A stretch of DNA of 37,806 nt, from assembly GCA_020845635.1 (NCBI GenBank), contig JADLFI010000050.1:1-37806 (forward strand), given 5' to 3'. The position numbers and the translations under genes are program-made. Positions 1-9,329 of this stretch are shown here, in pieces. This stretch comes from Bacteroidia bacterium. GTDB taxonomy: Bacteria; Bacteroidota; Bacteroidia; UBA4408. The first letter of the stretch is position 1. Every line of letters begins with the position of its first letter. The notes beneath the pieces were generated by a model. The model made no database searches. It was given only the letters and a program-made list of their open reading frames with translations, and was not told the origin of the DNA.

Positions 1-53
1 AAGGCAACTATGAACAAGTTGATGATATTTTACTGATAGGCGTAAGAATTTAA
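1..53 (+). CDS. C-terminal end of a probable SpoIIE-type protein phosphatase (partial)
   Basis: Reading from base 3 gives 16 codons and a TAA stop at 51-53. The peptide ends in GNYEQVDDILLIGVRI. A tail of the form Q-(V/I)-DD-(I/V)-x-L-(I/V)-G-(I/V)-(R/K) is typical of the last strand of PP2C/SpoIIE serine phosphatase domains, which in Bacteroidota often follow TPR or 7TM sensor modules. Only the tail is visible, so the sensor part and the start cannot be described. The neighbouring lipoprotein gene converges on it from the other strand 43 bases away. Confidence 0.5.
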   Translation, partial: GNYEQVDDILLIGVRI

Positions 54-96
54 TCCATTTCTTAATTTATAAACTTTTATAATTCATATTCATTCT

Positions 97-1386
97 CTAT
101 CTGTTGTACATTAATCTTATCATACTTGGTTGATAGGGCAGCGGAATAGACTGTAATAAATTTCCACTTAAATTGTACTTTTTTATTGCCATGCTCTCTA
201 CAGTGTATATCTCGCTATTCAAATCATTATAGGTAAAATCAAAAATACTACTATTGTTGAGTAGAGGTAACAAGGAGTAGTTTTGTAAACTAAATTCCGA
301 TAAGCTTGAGGACTGATGTAATAATAACTTATTATCAGAAATTTTAATCAATGAATATATGTCTGAAGAGCTACTGTAAATTGGTGTAATATCATTACTT
401 GTATAGCTGAACATCCCTATGTGATGATTATTGTTGGCATCGGAATAGTTAAGCGCAAAAACATTGTTTTGTAAATGTACCATTGATTTTATATGATAGG
501 CACAGAGCAAATCTCTAACAATACCACTGGTATTTAAATCAAAGCATGTTATTTTATTTTGTTCGTTGTTATTTAATGATTTTTGATAGGTACATACTAT
601 GTTATTACCGGTTTCCGCCAGTTGAGGATAATAGTAAAATGCAGGGTCATAAAAATTATTGATATCAGTATAGTTAAGGGAGTTTATACGTGTAGTATAA
701 TGACTGGTTTTATGCAGATAAAAATTATTTTCGTCCTTATTAATTCCCGATACAATTGAGTTGGCATATTCCCAAACTTTTGACAGCCCGGGAATACTAT
801 ATGCCATAGCCTTTTGTGAGCTTAATACTGTTAGTACACTCTGCGATAAGGGAAAAAAATAATAATTGTTTACTTTTGAATCAAAGCTGATACTTTGTTG
901 ATATTCTCCAAGAGAATTATATATATTTAGCAATGATGTATTGCTTGTATTATTCGAACAAACTATGAAACCTATTAGCTTCCGCGCAGCTTCAAGAATA
1001 GTAATTTCGATATATTTTTTTGTTTCTGACTCTTCATCAAATGCCACTATAGTGATATAGTATTTCCCACTTTGATGAGTAGGATTGTTGAGCTTGAATA
1101 TTACTTCCTTCTCAACCTCTTTCTGATTTATTTCAAAAGACTGTGGTGTAGCAATAGCAATATTATTTTCATCATTTACTCCTACACGAATTGCCTTTAT
1201 TAATTGGTCATCTGTTACTTTAAATCTTACTATTATCTCATCATCAGCGGTGTAAACGGCACCGTTCTTAGGTAAAATAATTTCAATAACGGGTTTTAAA
1301 TTTTCGGCTTTCTTTTTACATGAAATAGCACAAATAATGACGATAAATAGCAGAAAAAAAATATGTAAAATAGGGCGATTTTTCAT
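97..1386 (-). CDS. Secreted lipoprotein with N-terminal Ig-like domain and possible beta-propeller
   Basis: The ATG at 1386 is preferred over the upstream in-frame start at 1416 because it gives a clean lipoprotein signal (MKNRPILH, a hydrophobic stretch, then AISC-KKK) and leaves a 10-base gap to the upstream gene instead of an overlap. The product is 429 residues. After the lipid-anchored Cys comes an Ig-like or DUF4625-like module (P-x-I-x-I-x-x-P-x-N-G, then F-K-V-T-D-D). The remaining roughly 290 residues are rich in Asn, Tyr and Ser, with repeated short strands that resemble a divergent beta-propeller; this fold is inferred. It is the second gene of a two-gene minus-strand unit behind the large gliding-type protein, which suggests shared expression and a joint role at the cell surface. 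No enzyme motif is visible. Confidence 0.7.
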   Translation of the reverse strand: MKNRPILHIFFLLFIVIICAISCKKKAENLKPVIEIILPKNGAVYTADDEIIVRFKVTDDQLIKAIRVGVNDENNIAIATPQSFEINQKEVEKEVIFKLNNPTHQSGKYYITIVAFDEESETKKYIEITILEAARKLIGFIVCSNNTSNTSLLNIYNSLGEYQQSISFDSKVNNYYFFPLSQSVLTVLSSQKAMAYSIPGLSKVWEYANSIVSGINKDENNFYLHKTSHYTTRINSLNYTDINNFYDPAFYYYPQLAETGNNIVCTYQKSLNNNEQNKITCFDLNTSGIVRDLLCAYHIKSMVHLQNNVFALNYSDANNNHHIGMFSYTSNDITPIYSSSSDIYSLIKISDNKLLLHQSSSLSEFSLQNYSLLPLLNNSSIFDFTYNDLNSEIYTVESMAIKKYNLSGNLLQSIPLPYQPSMIRLMYNR

Positions 1387-1396
1387 AAAAAGAAAC

Positions 1397-4300
1397 TTAA
1401 TCAATAACCGTAACAATGCCCGAACGATGTATAGTTTTACCTTTTATGGAAGTAAAATCAAGCATATATAAATACACTCCTTGAGGTACTTTTGAGCCTT
1501 TATAGGTTACATCCCAGTTTTGCCCCGGAGTAGTAGTTTCAAATATTTTCTCTCCCCATCTATTCCATATAGTAAACTCATAAGTAGCTGCCATATTAAT
1601 AAAAATACCTTTTGGTCCAAAGTTGGGTGAGTGTCCATCAATTACAAAAGCATTAGGAATATATAATACAGGTTCTTGCTCTAAACATATTACATTACTA
1701 TAGCTTTTTTCGGTAAACCCGAATTGATTTCCTGAACCTTCTACAGCTTCAACGTAATAACATATTTTGCCGTTAGGAGGAGTTATTTCAGAAACATCAT
1801 GTTCTATTAATTTTCCTGCGCTGTCAACGGTAGAAATTAGTGATGCATTATGTTTTAAATAATCATCGCACGAATACAAATTATAATGCATAACCTTTCC
1901 GTCCCACTCGCGGTAATCACTCCATTTTAGTTGATTTACGAAGCCTGCCAAAGCTTTTCCTTCAAGCAGTACTGTTGTTCCAATATTACTAATACCGGTT
2001 AAATTTCCACAAGCATCAATAACAAATATCTGATACTCATAGGCAGTTTCCTGGGTTTTAGCACTATTGTCGAAGTGTCGAATAAACTCGTCATAAGTAT
2101 CAATTGTAAATATTCCTAAAGTATCGGTAGTGCCACCCGGTATATTTTTGCGAGTAACCAAGTAACTGTAAATATCGGCAGAAGTGTCAATATAGCATTT
2201 TAGTTCAGCAGTAAAATCATTTTCAACAGTTGCATAGTTTAAATATGTATAATCGGCTAAATCAATAACATTAGCCACAAAGCAAACCTCATTGCTGGCG
2301 GCCGAAATATTTCCCTGTGTACTCAAAGCACGTACATAAAAACAATAGGTAGATGAATTATTCATGTTGGTATATGAGTATTTTTGTGTACTGCCCGAAA
2401 CTGTGGCAGCTAACTGGTAGGGCTGATTATCTTCTTTGACATAAATTAAATATTTGCTGATACCGCTAAACCCAAAATATGGACTCCATATCAAATCAGC
2501 CTTTCCAAGGCAACTATTAATATCTTTAGTCAAAAAAATGGTATGATGCAATACCGTTATATTTCCAACATTGTTACAACTGTCTATAGGAGCAATACCA
2601 TATATTTCAGGCCCATTGCCGGGGCTTGCATTATTGTTGATGTACGATGTGTTATTGAGTCCGTAAACCGTATCAATAGGGACAAGATTTCCATTAATTT
2701 CCTGCATAATCAAATAGGCATAAACCTGATTATCGGTAGAAGGAGCCCAACCTAAACAAACCAACTGGTTGGATAGTATTACACTGGCACTATCCAAAGC
2801 TAAATCCGGTGGTGGTGTGGTCTTTGTAAACAAAGCACTATCTACATTTGACGTAGAAATACAGCCTAATGAGTCTTGTAATTCAACTCTGTATTTTACC
2901 AAAACATGGCAGTTCACAAAATTATCATCATAACTAAAATTAGAAGTTGTTGTAACTTGTGTCCAAGGACCATTGTTTATTTTTTTGTATAATCGATAAA
3001 AAGGGTATGAACTTGATAATGGTGGTGTATGTAGTGCATTCCATGTGACAGTGTAATTATTATTCGATGCCGGCCCAATATCTAAATAAATTGTTTGTAA
3101 GGTGTCTAAGGCAGGAACAAGCACCTTTCCGAGACAGCCCGAACGGGTTTTTACAAAATAATATCTGGAACCTGTATTTGCCCCGGCTCCAACATGCGTA
3201 TAAGTACTTTGGTTATAATTAAAAACACTGTCAACAATGGTATATGGGCCATTGGGGCTTGTAGCACTGTAAATGTGATAACTGTTGAAGGTTGAAGCAG
3301 TATCTTCGGGTATTTCCCAGGTAAGTTCCACATCACCATTAGATAAAACATTGGCACAATGTAATTTTGGGGATTTAACTATAGGTATGGCCTTGACGAC
3401 TATAGTTGCTGTAACTACCGCATAGGAAGGGGCAGGACAATAATCATCACTAAAAGTAAATGTAAATGTATGGGCGTTAAAGTTAGTAATACATTGGTCA
3501 AAAGTTGCCACTTGTTCGCAACTTGTTTGCCAGTTAAAATTTAATGTAAGGGAACCTGTTCCTGTTTGAGGTGGGGGCGGACTGAGTGTAGCACAAGGTA
3601 AAAAATCACAGCCTGCATTGGGATTGGTAAAGTTGTCTCCAAACTGCCCGCCTTGTGCGGTGTAAACTATGCTTTGAGGGAAACCTGTAGGTAAATATCC
3701 ATTATCGGTTCCTGTTATAGAAAATTGCACCACATCACCGGCTGTTACTGTATCAACATAATTGGTGTATTGCCCGGTACTGGTATTAATAAATGGGGCA
3801 GTAACTACCGGAGGAAAATTTGCCCCACACGATAATATGACTGTTTGAATTTCACGATATATTTCAGCAACTTTTTGCCCGCATTTATAGGCTGTTGCTT
3901 TAATTACTTGCACATAGTTGCCAATATTGTAAACAGTAAATGATATTTCGCCTGTTTGACTGTTTAAGACAACCGGAATATTATTGGGATTTTGAGCGAC
4001 ACCGGGAAAAGGATTTTGCATGCTATAGCCCGACTCAAACGGTACCGGAGGCGGATTGCTAGCCGTAAAAGCAGCCCCCGGAGGTAAGTAATCAAGAGGT
4101 ATGTCAAATTCATAGCTGATTGAATCTAAATCAGGGTCATAAGCATTGGGATTATAGGTGTAAGGTGTTTGCCCACAAATTATTATACTTGGGCGTTCCT
4201 GGAAAACAGGTGAGGAATCAAAACAAGGTGAGGCGTTTTGACCATTATAGGCAAACATTTTTGCACGCAAAGTAAACCCATTGGTAGAATTTCCGGGGCT

Positions 4301-4744
4301 ACTAAAATTTAAGGCCAAGTTGGTAATTGCAGAATTTCTACAACAGTTACTCCAAGAGAATATCCAGCCTTGTGGTGGAGGCACTCCAGGTAAATTAACC
4401 GGATTGGATATTAGAATATATTCTTTAACTGCTGTATTTCCATTAGGACTCAAACAATTATAAGTTGGCCCTGCTCCATTACACTGTGGTGAAATATCTG
4501 TAGAGTCAATAATACTCATGGGTATAGAGGATACGCTTGGATGGTTGTGTACCGTTAAGGCAATTGGGCCATTATTGGTAATAGGAACAGCAGTTAAGCA
4601 GTCGCGATAAACCTTCATATGAAATTGATAAGTTCCTCCACCCAAACAAGTCCAAGTAATTTCACCTCCCATTAGGTGTGTAGCTTGAACCCTTGTTGCG
4701 AGTAACATACAGAATAACAATATGTGTTTATACTTCAGAAACAA
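1397..4744 (-). CDS. Large secreted protein with fibronectin-like repeats and a gliding-motility (CHU_C) C-terminal domain
   Basis: This 1115-residue protein begins with a signal peptide ending near TRVQA, followed by the ATHLMGGEI-type N-terminus of a recognisable Bacteroidota family of secreted surface proteins. Domains in order are a roughly 290-residue N-terminal region (about 22-310), a beta-rich section to about 450, a series of FN3-like modules (about 455-1010), and the terminal CHU_C domain with the IWNRWGEKIFE core, the PQGVYLY motif and the end IVTVID. CHU_C domains direct outer-membrane secretion by the type IX system ('type B' sorting). The start codon is TTG (CAA on the plus strand at 4742-4744). 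No ATG lies upstream in frame, and the next ATG (4708) would destroy the signal peptide. It probably acts as an adhesin or surface fibre. It shares a transcription unit with the downstream lipoprotein and is divergent from the next large gene. Confidence 0.85.
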   Translation of the reverse strand: MFLKYKHILLFCMLLATRVQATHLMGGEITWTCLGGGTYQFHMKVYRDCLTAVPITNNGPIALTVHNHPSVSSIPMSIIDSTDISPQCNGAGPTYNCLSPNGNTAVKEYILISNPVNLPGVPPPQGWIFSWSNCCRNSAITNLALNFSSPGNSTNGFTLRAKMFAYNGQNASPCFDSSPVFQERPSIIICGQTPYTYNPNAYDPDLDSISYEFDIPLDYLPPGAAFTASNPPPVPFESGYSMQNPFPGVAQNPNNIPVVLNSQTGEISFTVYNIGNYVQVIKATAYKCGQKVAEIYREIQTVILSCGANFPPVVTAPFINTSTGQYTNYVDTVTAGDVVQFSITGTDNGYLPTGFPQSIVYTAQGGQFGDNFTNPNAGCDFLPCATLSPPPPQTGTGSLTLNFNWQTSCEQVATFDQCITNFNAHTFTFTFSDDYCPAPSYAVVTATIVVKAIPIVKSPKLHCANVLSNGDVELTWEIPEDTASTFNSYHIYSATSPNGPYTIVDSVFNYNQSTYTHVGAGANTGSRYYFVKTRSGCLGKVLVPALDTLQTIYLDIGPASNNNYTVTWNALHTPPLSSSYPFYRLYKKINNGPWTQVTTTSNFSYDDNFVNCHVLVKYRVELQDSLGCISTSNVDSALFTKTTPPPDLALDSASVILSNQLVCLGWAPSTDNQVYAYLIMQEINGNLVPIDTVYGLNNTSYINNNASPGNGPEIYGIAPIDSCNNVGNITVLHHTIFLTKDINSCLGKADLIWSPYFGFSGISKYLIYVKEDNQPYQLAATVSGSTQKYSYTNMNNSSTYCFYVRALSTQGNISAASNEVCFVANVIDLADYTYLNYATVENDFTAELKCYIDTSADIYSYLVTRKNIPGGTTDTLGIFTIDTYDEFIRHFDNSAKTQETAYEYQIFVIDACGNLTGISNIGTTVLLEGKALAGFVNQLKWSDYREWDGKVMHYNLYSCDDYLKHNASLISTVDSAGKLIEHDVSEITPPNGKICYYVEAVEGSGNQFGFTEKSYSNVICLEQEPVLYIPNAFVIDGHSPNFGPKGIFINMAATYEFTIWNRWGEKIFETTTPGQNWDVTYKGSKVPQGVYLYMLDFTSIKGKTIHRSGIVTVID

Positions 4745-4903
4745 TCTTTTAGTTATTAGTTAAACAAAGCAAATGGTCATAATTTTTCTCTAAGGTACAA
4801 ATTTTAGTAAAATCATAAAATTATAAATAATTACGTAAAACAATTTGCATTTGTTAAAATTGCTTAATACTTTTATTCTAAAATTACTAAAAACAAATTC
4901 GCT

Positions 4904-7879
4904 ATGGAAAAAAAAATCATTTTTATTCTGGGAATTTTGTTCTCTGTTTTTGCTTGCAAAATATATGCGCAAAATACACTTATAACTTCCGAAGACTTTG
5001 AAAGCGGGACTTATATTACCACTTTAAATGATACAGGAATAGCTGCTAATACCGGGTCAAACAAATGGATTATTAATAATTCATACAGTGGTAATGGATT
5101 ATACCCCAATACTATTTCTCAAGACAGTACTGTGGGAGGATTAATTACTCATCCCAACAGTCAGTATTTACATATATACGACTCGGTAAGTGCCGCAAAC
5201 AATGGTGTTTCAAACGCTATATATAATCCCCAAAATGCATCAGATCGATTTACTGTAGTAAAACAGTTTTGTACTTTAGGGTTTAGCGGAGTTACTGTTG
5301 CTTATTACTATTTATGTAAGGGCGATAGTACTAATGCATACGGTCAAACTTATTACAGTATCAATAATGGTGCATGGACTCCTTTTCCCGGTGCGGTTTA
5401 TAGAAATACTAATAAATGGAAATATACCGAGCTGATAGATCCTGTTTTTGATAATAAAAGTAATGTGAGAATAGGTTTCAGATGGACAAACAACAGTACC
5501 AACAGTAACATAAAAACTTCATTTGCAATTGACGATATAAGAGTTGTAGGCAACTTTGATGTTAATATGGTTGGTATTACTATTGATTCGTTAAAACAAG
5601 TTCCGGTATGCCAAAATTTTAATTTCTTAGCCTATTTTTCATTAAGTAATCCTTTGTGTGGTAGTGGTTTTTACCAGATAGAATTAAGCAATGCTTCAGG
5701 TAACTTCAATAATCCAACCAGTTTAGGAATTTATCAATTAAACAATCTGAATATTCACCCTGTATTGTCATTAAACATTCCTGCCAGTACACCTCCCGGA
5801 GTTTGCTATAAGATAAGGATTACACGTATTGATGTTACCCCAAATGTGGTTAGCATGGTTAGTAATTGCTTTGAAGTGTTGCATTGCGGAAATACCGTTA
5901 CAACGCTTGAACCCGTCATGTTATCAAACCCTCTTGATACAATTTGTGTAGGTAGTGTTATTGATATTCCATTCTTTTCTACCGGGGTTTTCGTTAATAA
6001 TACTTATGTAGCTCAATTGTCTGACTCGGCCGGAAATTTTCCGCCTAACCCAAATGTTTTAGGAACATTTCCTAACTCCAACACTTATGACCCTGCCTTA
6101 GGTTCATTACCGGGTAATGTATCAGGTTTACTCAGCCCTTTGTTTCATCCTATACCTCCGGGATGTAATTATTACATTCGTGTAATATCTATTAATCCAA
6201 GCGCTATTGGAAGTGTTTATGGTCCTTTTTGTATCAGGAATTGCGATATTCTTACTAATGACCATCAGGATATAAAAGCATGTATTACTACTACTACGGG
6301 GTATGATACTACTTGTACAATTCAGGTACACCAATACGACTCAAATGCTGTGTATAACCCCGGAAATGAGTTTAAATTACAGTTGCTCAGCAGCATGACA
6401 TTTTCTGTGGTAAATACAGGTGGTTTGGGGTCTATTGAAGCTACCGGTGATACAATTATGCCTGTAAGTATTCCGGATTTAAATGGTTTAATGGCTTTAG
6501 GTTTAATGCCCGGCTTATATTATGCCAGAATAATAGCTACAAACAGCTCTAATATGTGGAATAGTTTAGGAACATTAATTAGAGTAGTAATAGGAGCACC
6601 TGAAGATGTTCCTTTAGGAGTATATGCTTACAATCCTACTAACTTTACCGGTTTTATTCCTGTTGGCGATTCAACCATTTGTTTAGGGTCAGCAATTTAT
6701 TTCACAATGTTACCTTATAATAGTAATTCAAGCTATGTGTGGACTTTAAATAACCAAACTAATTGGAGTACAGATCAATATACAGGTGTATTGTTTAACC
6801 AAACAGGAAATTTTTACATGAGTGTGGTCGAGACCAATTATGGATGCGTAGGTCCGGGTTCAGATACAGCCAAGATAACTGTTATTGGGCCGCCATCAGT
6901 TACCGTCTCAGGCCCCAATCAGGTTTGTGTTGGTGATACAGCAACGTTTAACGGTATATTGCAGAATAATACCTATTACCATTGGAGTACAAGTAACAAC
7001 GGACAAATTATAGATACTTTGAATAATATTACAAATATTTATTTCCCCAATACAGGTTCGGTACCGGTCTATTTGCACGCTGTAAATAGTTGTGGAGTGG
7101 CTAATGGTACAAAAAATATTATGGTGCGGCCTTTGCCAACGGTTGACGCAGGCAATGATACAACTATATGCCCCGGAATTCCTTTTACGCTTTCCACACC
7201 TGCCGGCAGTAACTATAATTATTATTGGATGGTAAATGACTCAACCTTTGCAACTACCCAAGAAACATTTGTTATCCCTGACCAAACAACAACCTACACT
7301 ATTAAAGTAACAAGCTTTGGGGCACTTGCCTGTAAAGGACAAGATTCAATAACAATAAGCTTAAAAGCACCCGGCTCAAGCTCCTATACCGATAGTACCA
7401 TTTGTGAGGGCGATCTAATACGATTAGATCCCGGAAGCGGAATAAATTATGTTTGGAATACCGGTTTTGAAGGGCAAATACTGGAGGTTAACCAACCGGG
7501 TACTTATGTAGTTGTTTATAACGAGTCAGCAGGAATTTGCTCTTCAAAAGATACCTTTAATATTCAAACCAAATACTGTGAAGAACCATTGCCCGATTCG
7601 CTCTTTGTGCCTAATGTATTTACAGTTAATGGCGATGGCTTAAACGATAAGTTTCGTATTTTCAATACAAATTATCAATCGCTGGAAGTTGTTATTTACA
7701 ACCGTTGGGGACAAAAAGTAGGCTATTGGAATGGAATTGACGGAGGTTGGGACGGAACACATATTGATAGTGGAAAAAATTGCCCCGATGGAGTGTATTT
7801 TTATGTTGGAAATGCACAAAGCAAAAATAATATTCCTCCTAAAGAGATTCATGGCACGGTTACTTTAATACGAAAGTAA
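4904..7879 (+). CDS. Large secreted protein with PKD/Ig-like domains and a gliding-motility (CHU_C) C-terminal domain
   Basis: The 991-residue product has a signal peptide (MEKKIIFILG to about residue 22, ending IYAQ). An N-terminal domain at about 28-215 carries SEDFESG and looks like a jelly-roll adhesion module. Long beta-rich middle regions follow. Two PKD/Ig-like modules lie at about 660-830 (GPNQVCVGDTATF and DAGNDTTICPG are typical of Bacteroidota PKD-like repeats). The C-terminal CHU_C domain begins near PNVFTVNGDGLND, contains YNRWGQKV and GVYFYVG, and ends GTVTLIRK. This is the type B sorting signal for the type IX secretion system. It is the second such protein here, transcribed away from the first across a 159-base spacer. 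It is probably cell-surface or secreted. No catalytic motif is visible. Confidence 0.85.
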   Translation: MEKKIIFILGILFSVFACKIYAQNTLITSEDFESGTYITTLNDTGIAANTGSNKWIINNSYSGNGLYPNTISQDSTVGGLITHPNSQYLHIYDSVSAANNGVSNAIYNPQNASDRFTVVKQFCTLGFSGVTVAYYYLCKGDSTNAYGQTYYSINNGAWTPFPGAVYRNTNKWKYTELIDPVFDNKSNVRIGFRWTNNSTNSNIKTSFAIDDIRVVGNFDVNMVGITIDSLKQVPVCQNFNFLAYFSLSNPLCGSGFYQIELSNASGNFNNPTSLGIYQLNNLNIHPVLSLNIPASTPPGVCYKIRITRIDVTPNVVSMVSNCFEVLHCGNTVTTLEPVMLSNPLDTICVGSVIDIPFFSTGVFVNNTYVAQLSDSAGNFPPNPNVLGTFPNSNTYDPALGSLPGNVSGLLSPLFHPIPPGCNYYIRVISINPSAIGSVYGPFCIRNCDILTNDHQDIKACITTTTGYDTTCTIQVHQYDSNAVYNPGNEFKLQLLSSMTFSVVNTGGLGSIEATGDTIMPVSIPDLNGLMALGLMPGLYYARIIATNSSNMWNSLGTLIRVVIGAPEDVPLGVYAYNPTNFTGFIPVGDSTICLGSAIYFTMLPYNSNSSYVWTLNNQTNWSTDQYTGVLFNQTGNFYMSVVETNYGCVGPGSDTAKITVIGPPSVTVSGPNQVCVGDTATFNGILQNNTYYHWSTSNNGQIIDTLNNITNIYFPNTGSVPVYLHAVNSCGVANGTKNIMVRPLPTVDAGNDTTICPGIPFTLSTPAGSNYNYYWMVNDSTFATTQETFVIPDQTTTYTIKVTSFGALACKGQDSITISLKAPGSSSYTDSTICEGDLIRLDPGSGINYVWNTGFEGQILEVNQPGTYVVVYNESAGICSSKDTFNIQTKYCEEPLPDSLFVPNVFTVNGDGLNDKFRIFNTNYQSLEVVIYNRWGQKVGYWNGIDGGWDGTHIDSGKNCPDGVYFYVGNAQSKNNIPPKEIHGTVTLIRK

Positions 7880-7981
7880 CTGATGCTGTGTTACACGGTA
7901 GATTCCCAAAAAAACAGTTGGCTTTAAAAGCACACCTATTTTTTTAAAACACCATAATATTATTTTGCGACTGTAGTTTCA

Positions 7982-8055
7982 AAGCTTTATTCAACCTGCC
8001 AAAGGCAGTCAGGCACAGGATTAAATCGAAACTTCGTTTAATTACGATATGTTAC
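7982..8055 (+). repeat. Dispersed intergenic hairpin repeat, copy A
   Basis: The segment AAGCTTTATTCAAC, then ACAGGATTAAATC, CTTCGTTTAAT and ATATGTTAC recurs in the same order at 31031-31089. This copy has 19 extra bases (7996-8014) containing a small perfect hairpin, CTGCC-AAA-GGCAG. The ATTAAA/TTTAAT arms can form an imperfect hairpin. It lies in the gap between the large secreted protein and the Crp-type regulator. Function is unknown; it is probably a genome-wide interspersed element. Confidence 0.6.
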
Positions 8056-8061
8056 ATGAGG

Positions 8062-8091
8062 TTGATATATTGATAATATAGTTTATATTTG
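8062..8091 (+). promoter_or_regulatory. Bacteroidota-type promoter of the Crp/Fnr regulator gene
   Basis: TTG at 8062-8064 and TATATTTG at 8084-8091 fit the -33 TTG / -7 TAnnTTTG pattern with a 19-base spacer. Transcription would begin near 8097-8099. This argues for the ATG at 8112 as the start rather than the upstream GTG at 8103. Confidence 0.6.
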
Positions 8092-8111
8092 ACACTCATA
8101 GTGTGTATTTT

Positions 8112-8699
8112 ATGAATAGCAGATTATCGTTAATTAGAGCAAATATTGAAAAACTGATTGTATTGTCGGATAGTGAGTTTGATACTTTCAGTAAATATTT
8201 AGTTCTGCGAAATATTCCTAAGAAGCATAAATTTCTGAGTGCCGGTGAAGTTTGCAATTATACCGGATTTATAACTTCGGGCTGTTTAATTACCTATACC
8301 ATTGATGAAAACGGAGCAGAACATGTAATACAATTTGCGGTAGAAGATTATTGGATTGGAGATTTATATAGTTTTATAACCGGAAGCGAATCTGCTTATA
8401 ATATTGAGGCCACAGAAGATACAACGGTATTGATTATTCATAAAAATGATTTAGAAAAGGTATATGAACAAATTCCCAAATTTGAACGTTTTTTCAGAAT
8501 ACTTGTGCAAAGAAGTTATGTGGCACTGCAACACCGTATTACTTTAAATCAGCGAGGAACGGCACAAGACAAATATGAGAACTTATTACAAAAAATAAAA
8601 GGCATTGAACTGCGTTCTACCCAAAAGCATATAGCTTCGTACATCGGTATAACCCCCGAGTCGTTAAGCCGTTTAAAGAGAAAACTTCATAATAAGTAG
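8112..8699 (+). CDS. Crp/Fnr-family transcriptional regulator
   Basis: The 195-residue protein (from the ATG at 8112) has the two-domain form usual for Bacteroidota Crp/Fnr proteins. An N-terminal cyclic-nucleotide-binding-like beta roll covers about residues 20-130 (LSAGEVCNYTGFITSGCL, then ENGAEHVIQFAVEDYWIGD). A C-terminal winged helix-turn-helix spans about 160-195 (QKHIASYIGITPESLSRLKR). The strict cAMP-binding residues of E. coli Crp are not evident, so the ligand is unknown. It stands alone, with its own promoter upstream and a converging gene downstream. Targets cannot be deduced. Family confidence is high. Confidence 0.9.
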   Translation: MNSRLSLIRANIEKLIVLSDSEFDTFSKYLVLRNIPKKHKFLSAGEVCNYTGFITSGCLITYTIDENGAEHVIQFAVEDYWIGDLYSFITGSESAYNIEATEDTTVLIIHKNDLEKVYEQIPKFERFFRILVQRSYVALQHRITLNQRGTAQDKYENLLQKIKGIELRSTQKHIASYIGITPESLSRLKRKLHNK

Positions 8700-8711
8700 T
8701 CCTTTTTAGAT

Positions 8712-8727
8712 AAGCATAAATGTGCTT
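8712..8727 (+). terminator. Weak hairpin between converging genes
   Basis: AAGCA (8712-8716) and TGCTT (8723-8727) form a 5-bp stem with a 6-base loop, followed by an AT-rich run ending in TTTT. It sits in the 52-base gap between two converging genes, where a terminator is expected. The stem is short. Confidence 0.25.
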
Positions 8728-8751
8728 TATTAATAATATTTTGAAGCTCAG

Positions 8752-9282
8752 TTAAGGCTTATTAAGTCTGTTTTTCATTATTTTTAATAACTGTAATGCT
8801 TCATCTTCGGTTAGTTGCAAACCTACAGCCTCGTCTTTATTTTCATAAGTAAAAAAAACAGTTTCTGCACCCATGCTCCAATAGTAGGGTTGCACACGTG
8901 CTTGTACCTTTCGGTCTTTAAAATTAACTACACGCAGATTGCTGATTAATTTGCTATTATAAATTTTATCAATACCTCTGCCGTTAACATCTCTGCGATA
9001 AACAAAGCCATTTTCGTTAAACAGAAAAATTTCTTTCCCATTTCTTCTCCAAGTCATGAGTACACTGGCTTTATATTCAAAGAATGCCCAAAACGCCATC
9101 CAAATAGCATACCACATTTTCTCTTCACGCGAACTATTAGTAAAAAACTGACTAAAAACAACTATTCCGCTAATGGTCCACAAAACAAACCATACCATCA
9201 ATATTTTAAACTTTGTTGTATCAGTAATAGAAGGAATTTCTAAGGTTTTTCTGTCGCTGCTAAGCTGCACTCTGTTTGACAT
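8752..9282 (-). CDS. Small inner-membrane protein with two membrane segments and a PH-like tail
   Basis: The 176-residue protein has two transmembrane helices close together (about residues 28-48, MVWFVLWTISGIVVFSQFF, and about 57-77, WYAIWMAFWAFFEYKASVL). The remaining roughly 100 residues form a soluble beta-rich domain. The arrangement resembles YcxB/PH-like membrane proteins, but no diagnostic motif was recognised. It follows ispH on the same strand after 47 bases and may be read from the same transcript. Function is unknown. Confidence 0.65.
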   Translation of the reverse strand: MSNRVQLSSDRKTLEIPSITDTTKFKILMVWFVLWTISGIVVFSQFFTNSSREEKMWYAIWMAFWAFFEYKASVLMTWRRNGKEIFLFNENGFVYRRDVNGRGIDKIYNSKLISNLRVVNFKDRKVQARVQPYYWSMGAETVFFTYENKDEAVGLQLTEDEALQLLKIMKNRLNKP

Positions 9283-9329
9283 AAGGTAAAATTAACTATA
9301 TTGAGGAGTTGAAATATTTTTCCCTATCA

